DNA of 64,000 bases, from positions 124,001 through 188,000 of the forward strand of contig NZ_JANFDA010000004.1 of the NCBI RefSeq assembly GCF_040493455.1, read 5' to 3'. The notes beneath the pieces were generated by a model, which was not told where the DNA came from, did not search any database, and worked only from the letters and a program-made list of their open reading frames with translations. Position numbers and translations under genes: made by a program. The stretch is from Microcosmobacter sp040493455 (lineage in GTDB: Bacteria; Bacteroidota; Bacteroidia; Flavobacteriales; Flavobacteriaceae). Numbering within the stretch: the first letter of the stretch is position 1; every line of letters begins with the position of its first letter. Below are positions 62,262 to 64,000 of the stretch, piece after piece.

Positions 62262-63749
62262 ATGAACCTTAAAAATTATTTAACAATACTTGTTTTTATC
62301 ATTATGAGTTCTTGTGCTGAAGAGGAAGCAAAACAATTGAATGCTAGCGTTTACGAAACCTCTGCAAGTGGTAATAAGCTTACCCTAATTGAAACATTTG
62401 AAGAAAGTGACAGTACACAACACATTAAAATCCTTCCAGAGAAAGAACTACAAACAATTTCAGGTTTTGGAGGTGCATTCACAGAATCTTCTGCCTATCT
62501 GTTAAATAAGTTAAGTAAGGAAAATAGAGACAAAATTTTGCAAGCCTATTTTGCTAAAGATGGTGCTAGATATTCGCTCACCAGAACACACATGAATTCC
62601 TGTGACTTTTCTTTAAATCAATATTCATACACACCTACTGAAGACAAAGAGTTAAAAGACTTTTCTGTTAAGGAAGATATGGACGATTTAATCCCGATGA
62701 TCAAAGATGCCATGGCTACCTCTGAAGATGGGTTCAAGATTTTCGCATCTCCTTGGACAGCACCACCATGGATGAAAGACAACAAACATTGGGTTGGTGG
62801 TAAGCTACTACCAGAGTACTACGATACTTGGGCTTTATTCTTTTCAAAATATTTAGATGCTTACAAAGCTGAAGGTATAGATATATGGGGATTCACAGTT
62901 GAAAATGAACCGCACGGAAATGGTAACAACTGGGAAAGCATGCACTTTTCGCCTAAAGAGATGACAGACTTTGTTGAATTTCATTTAGGTCCTAAACTAG
63001 AAGCTGATGGCTATGGTGATAAAATCATATTAGGATATGATCAAAACCGAGCTGGATTAAAAGAATGGGTTGATGAAATGTATAGAGATGAATCGTCTTC
63101 AAAATATTTCGATGGAACCGCAATCCACTGGTATGAAAGCACCTATGAAGTTTTTCCAGAAGCCTTGCAATACGCTCATCAAAAAGCACCAGACAAATAC
63201 TTAATAGAAACTGAAGGCTGTGTAGATTCTGAAGTCCCAAAATGGCAAGATGATGCCTGGTATTGGGCCAAAGAAGCTACAGATTGGGGCTGGGATTGGG
63301 CAGCAGAACACGAAAAATATTTACACCCAAAATATTCGCCTGTAAATCGCTATGCTAGAGATATTATTGGCTGCCTAAACAATTGGGTTGATGGTTGGGT
63401 CGATTGGAATATGGTACTCGATAGACAAGGAGGTCCAAATTGGTTTGAGAACTGGTGCGTTGCACCAGTAATTGTAGACCCAGATAATGATGAAGTTTAC
63501 TTCACACCATTATACTACGTGATGGCTCACTTCAGTAAATATATAAGACCAGAAGCCAAAGTTATTGGCATTGAAAACTCAGATGAATCACTACAAGTAA
63601 CTGCTGCAAAAAACCCAGATGGTTCAATAGCTGTAGTAGTATTTAATGAGACAAAAGATCCTAAGCAATTCACGTTGTCTTTAGGAGATAAAACAAAAGC
63701 TGTGAGTATCCCAGGTCAAGCTTTACAAACCATTATGATAACCAACTAA
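62262..63749 (+). CDS. GH30 beta-glucanase (probable beta-1,6-glucanase), lipoprotein
   Basis: 495 aa. Lipobox IMSSC (Cys18), followed by the acidic AEEE stretch. The domain opens with 'QTISGFGGAFTESSAYLLNK', typical of GH30 subfamilies 1-3; acid/base Glu216 ('TVENEPHGNGN') and nucleophile Glu318 ('LIETEGCVD'). 'SPWTAPPWMKDN' supports the family. In marine Flavobacteriia such enzymes remove beta-1,6-linked glucose side chains of laminarin; activity on other beta-glucosides is possible. It is co-transcribed with GH17. Confidence 0.92.
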   Translation: MNLKNYLTILVFIIMSSCAEEEAKQLNASVYETSASGNKLTLIETFEESDSTQHIKILPEKELQTISGFGGAFTESSAYLLNKLSKENRDKILQAYFAKDGARYSLTRTHMNSCDFSLNQYSYTPTEDKELKDFSVKEDMDDLIPMIKDAMATSEDGFKIFASPWTAPPWMKDNKHWVGGKLLPEYYDTWALFFSKYLDAYKAEGIDIWGFTVENEPHGNGNNWESMHFSPKEMTDFVEFHLGPKLEADGYGDKIILGYDQNRAGLKEWVDEMYRDESSSKYFDGTAIHWYESTYEVFPEALQYAHQKAPDKYLIETEGCVDSEVPKWQDDAWYWAKEATDWGWDWAAEHEKYLHPKYSPVNRYARDIIGCLNNWVDGWVDWNMVLDRQGGPNWFENWCVAPVIVDPDNDEVYFTPLYYVMAHFSKYIRPEAKVIGIENSDESLQVTAAKNPDGSIAVVVFNETKDPKQFTLSLGDKTKAVSIPGQALQTIMITN

Positions 63750-63759
63750 ATCAAAGTAT

Positions 63760-64000
63760 ATGTCACAATATAAAACCGCAGCCAAAGATAAAGTCCCTTT
63801 AGGACAAAAAGCAGCATTTGGTGCAGGGCATTTGGTTTTAAACCTATACCCTGGAGCATTAGGCTTTTTTATGTTCTTTTTACTGACTGCTTTTGGCATG
63901 GATCCATTTTTAGCAGGGCTTTTAGGAGGGTTGCCTCGATTTTTTGATGCGATTACCGACCCAATAATGGGGTTTATTTCAGACAACACAAGCTCTAAAT
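63760..64000 (+). CDS. GPH-family (MFS_2) sugar transporter, 5' part only
   Basis: The first 80 residues are present and the gene runs off the window. 'VPLGQKAAFGAGHLVLNLYP' and 'RFFDAITDPIMGFISDNT' are the opening helix and the conserved loop between helices 2 and 3 of glycoside-pentoside-hexuronide carriers (MelB relatives). It starts 10 bases after the GH30 stop. It is the likely inner-membrane importer of glucan oligosaccharides for the cytoplasmic phosphorylase. Confidence 0.88.
   Translation, partial: MSQYKTAAKDKVPLGQKAAFGAGHLVLNLYPGALGFFMFFLLTAFGMDPFLAGLLGGLPRFFDAITDPIMGFISDNTSSK

Noticed and set aside
63723..63989. Antisense frame opposite the end of GH30 and the GPH transporter start
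   Set aside because: The forward strand carries a clear MelB-type transporter N-terminus after the GH30 stop, so the reverse frame is a shadow.
1..64000. CRISPR array, tRNA or rRNA genes, insertion sequences, phage genes
   Set aside because: No regularly spaced repeats, no recognisable tRNA/rRNA sequence, no transposase, integrase or phage structural motifs were seen; intergenic gaps are all under 300 bases.

Overview
The window is AT-rich DNA from a member of the Flavobacteriaceae (Bacteroidota), probably marine. The evidence is type IX secretion and gliding genes (porV, porU, gldJ), a protein with a type IX sorting tail, many SPII lipoproteins, promoters of the Bacteroidota TTTG/TAnnTTTG type, a pdhA-aceF pair with no E1-beta gene beside it, and a beta-glucan utilisation cluster. 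No rRNA, tRNA, CRISPR array, insertion sequence or prophage was seen, and no intergenic gap exceeds 300 bases.

Layout. 57-839 is a membrane-anchored LAS-type peptidase candidate. 1007-4235 holds a GbsR/MarR-type regulator and a tightly overlapping operon of three small membrane proteins, a TIGR01777 epimerase-like protein and a DUF2071 protein; the same 22-bp palindrome lies in front of the regulator and in front of the operon. 4367-9446 is a TetR, ABC, HlyD, TolC export operon whose ATPase domain is strongly degenerate and whose promoter carries a perfect 17-bp palindrome. 9542-10353 is an ECF sigma factor with a small possible anti-sigma partner, followed by a UbiA-like membrane protein on the other strand. 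11295-17567 has gcvP, a KAS III-like synthase, proC, a methyltransferase and a GT2 glycosyltransferase. 17560-27427 is mixed housekeeping: secreted endonuclease, MlaE/MlaF-type lipid transporter, SprT-like protein, GDP-mannose synthesis, DUF389, DUF4349, cyclase and cupin proteins.

27417-45074 contains a very large secreted FG-GAP/ASPIC/vanadium-haloperoxidase fusion, a HAD-SDR-M28 operon, an AraC-type regulator with an N-terminal domain resembling a class III cyclase, aceF-pdhA, cdd, and the porV/porU and gldJ genes transcribed divergently. murF follows.

46539 to the window end is a locus for beta-1,3/1,6-glucan (laminarin-like) use: a membrane-tethered propeller/LuxR-type sensor-regulator; a clan-A glycoside hydrolase joined to what looks like an outer-membrane beta-barrel; a glycan-binding lipoprotein; a GH16 laminarinase; a PKD/CBM lipoprotein; a large cytoplasmic phosphorylase of the GH94/GH149 kind; GH17 and GH30 lipoproteins; and the start of a GPH-family sugar transporter. 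No SusC/SusD pair is present inside the window. The simplest model is surface cleavage by GH16 and GH30, passage through the hydrolase-barrel protein, periplasmic trimming by GH17, import by the GPH carrier and cytoplasmic phosphorolysis. The barrel and its role as an import pore are inferences from the sequence.
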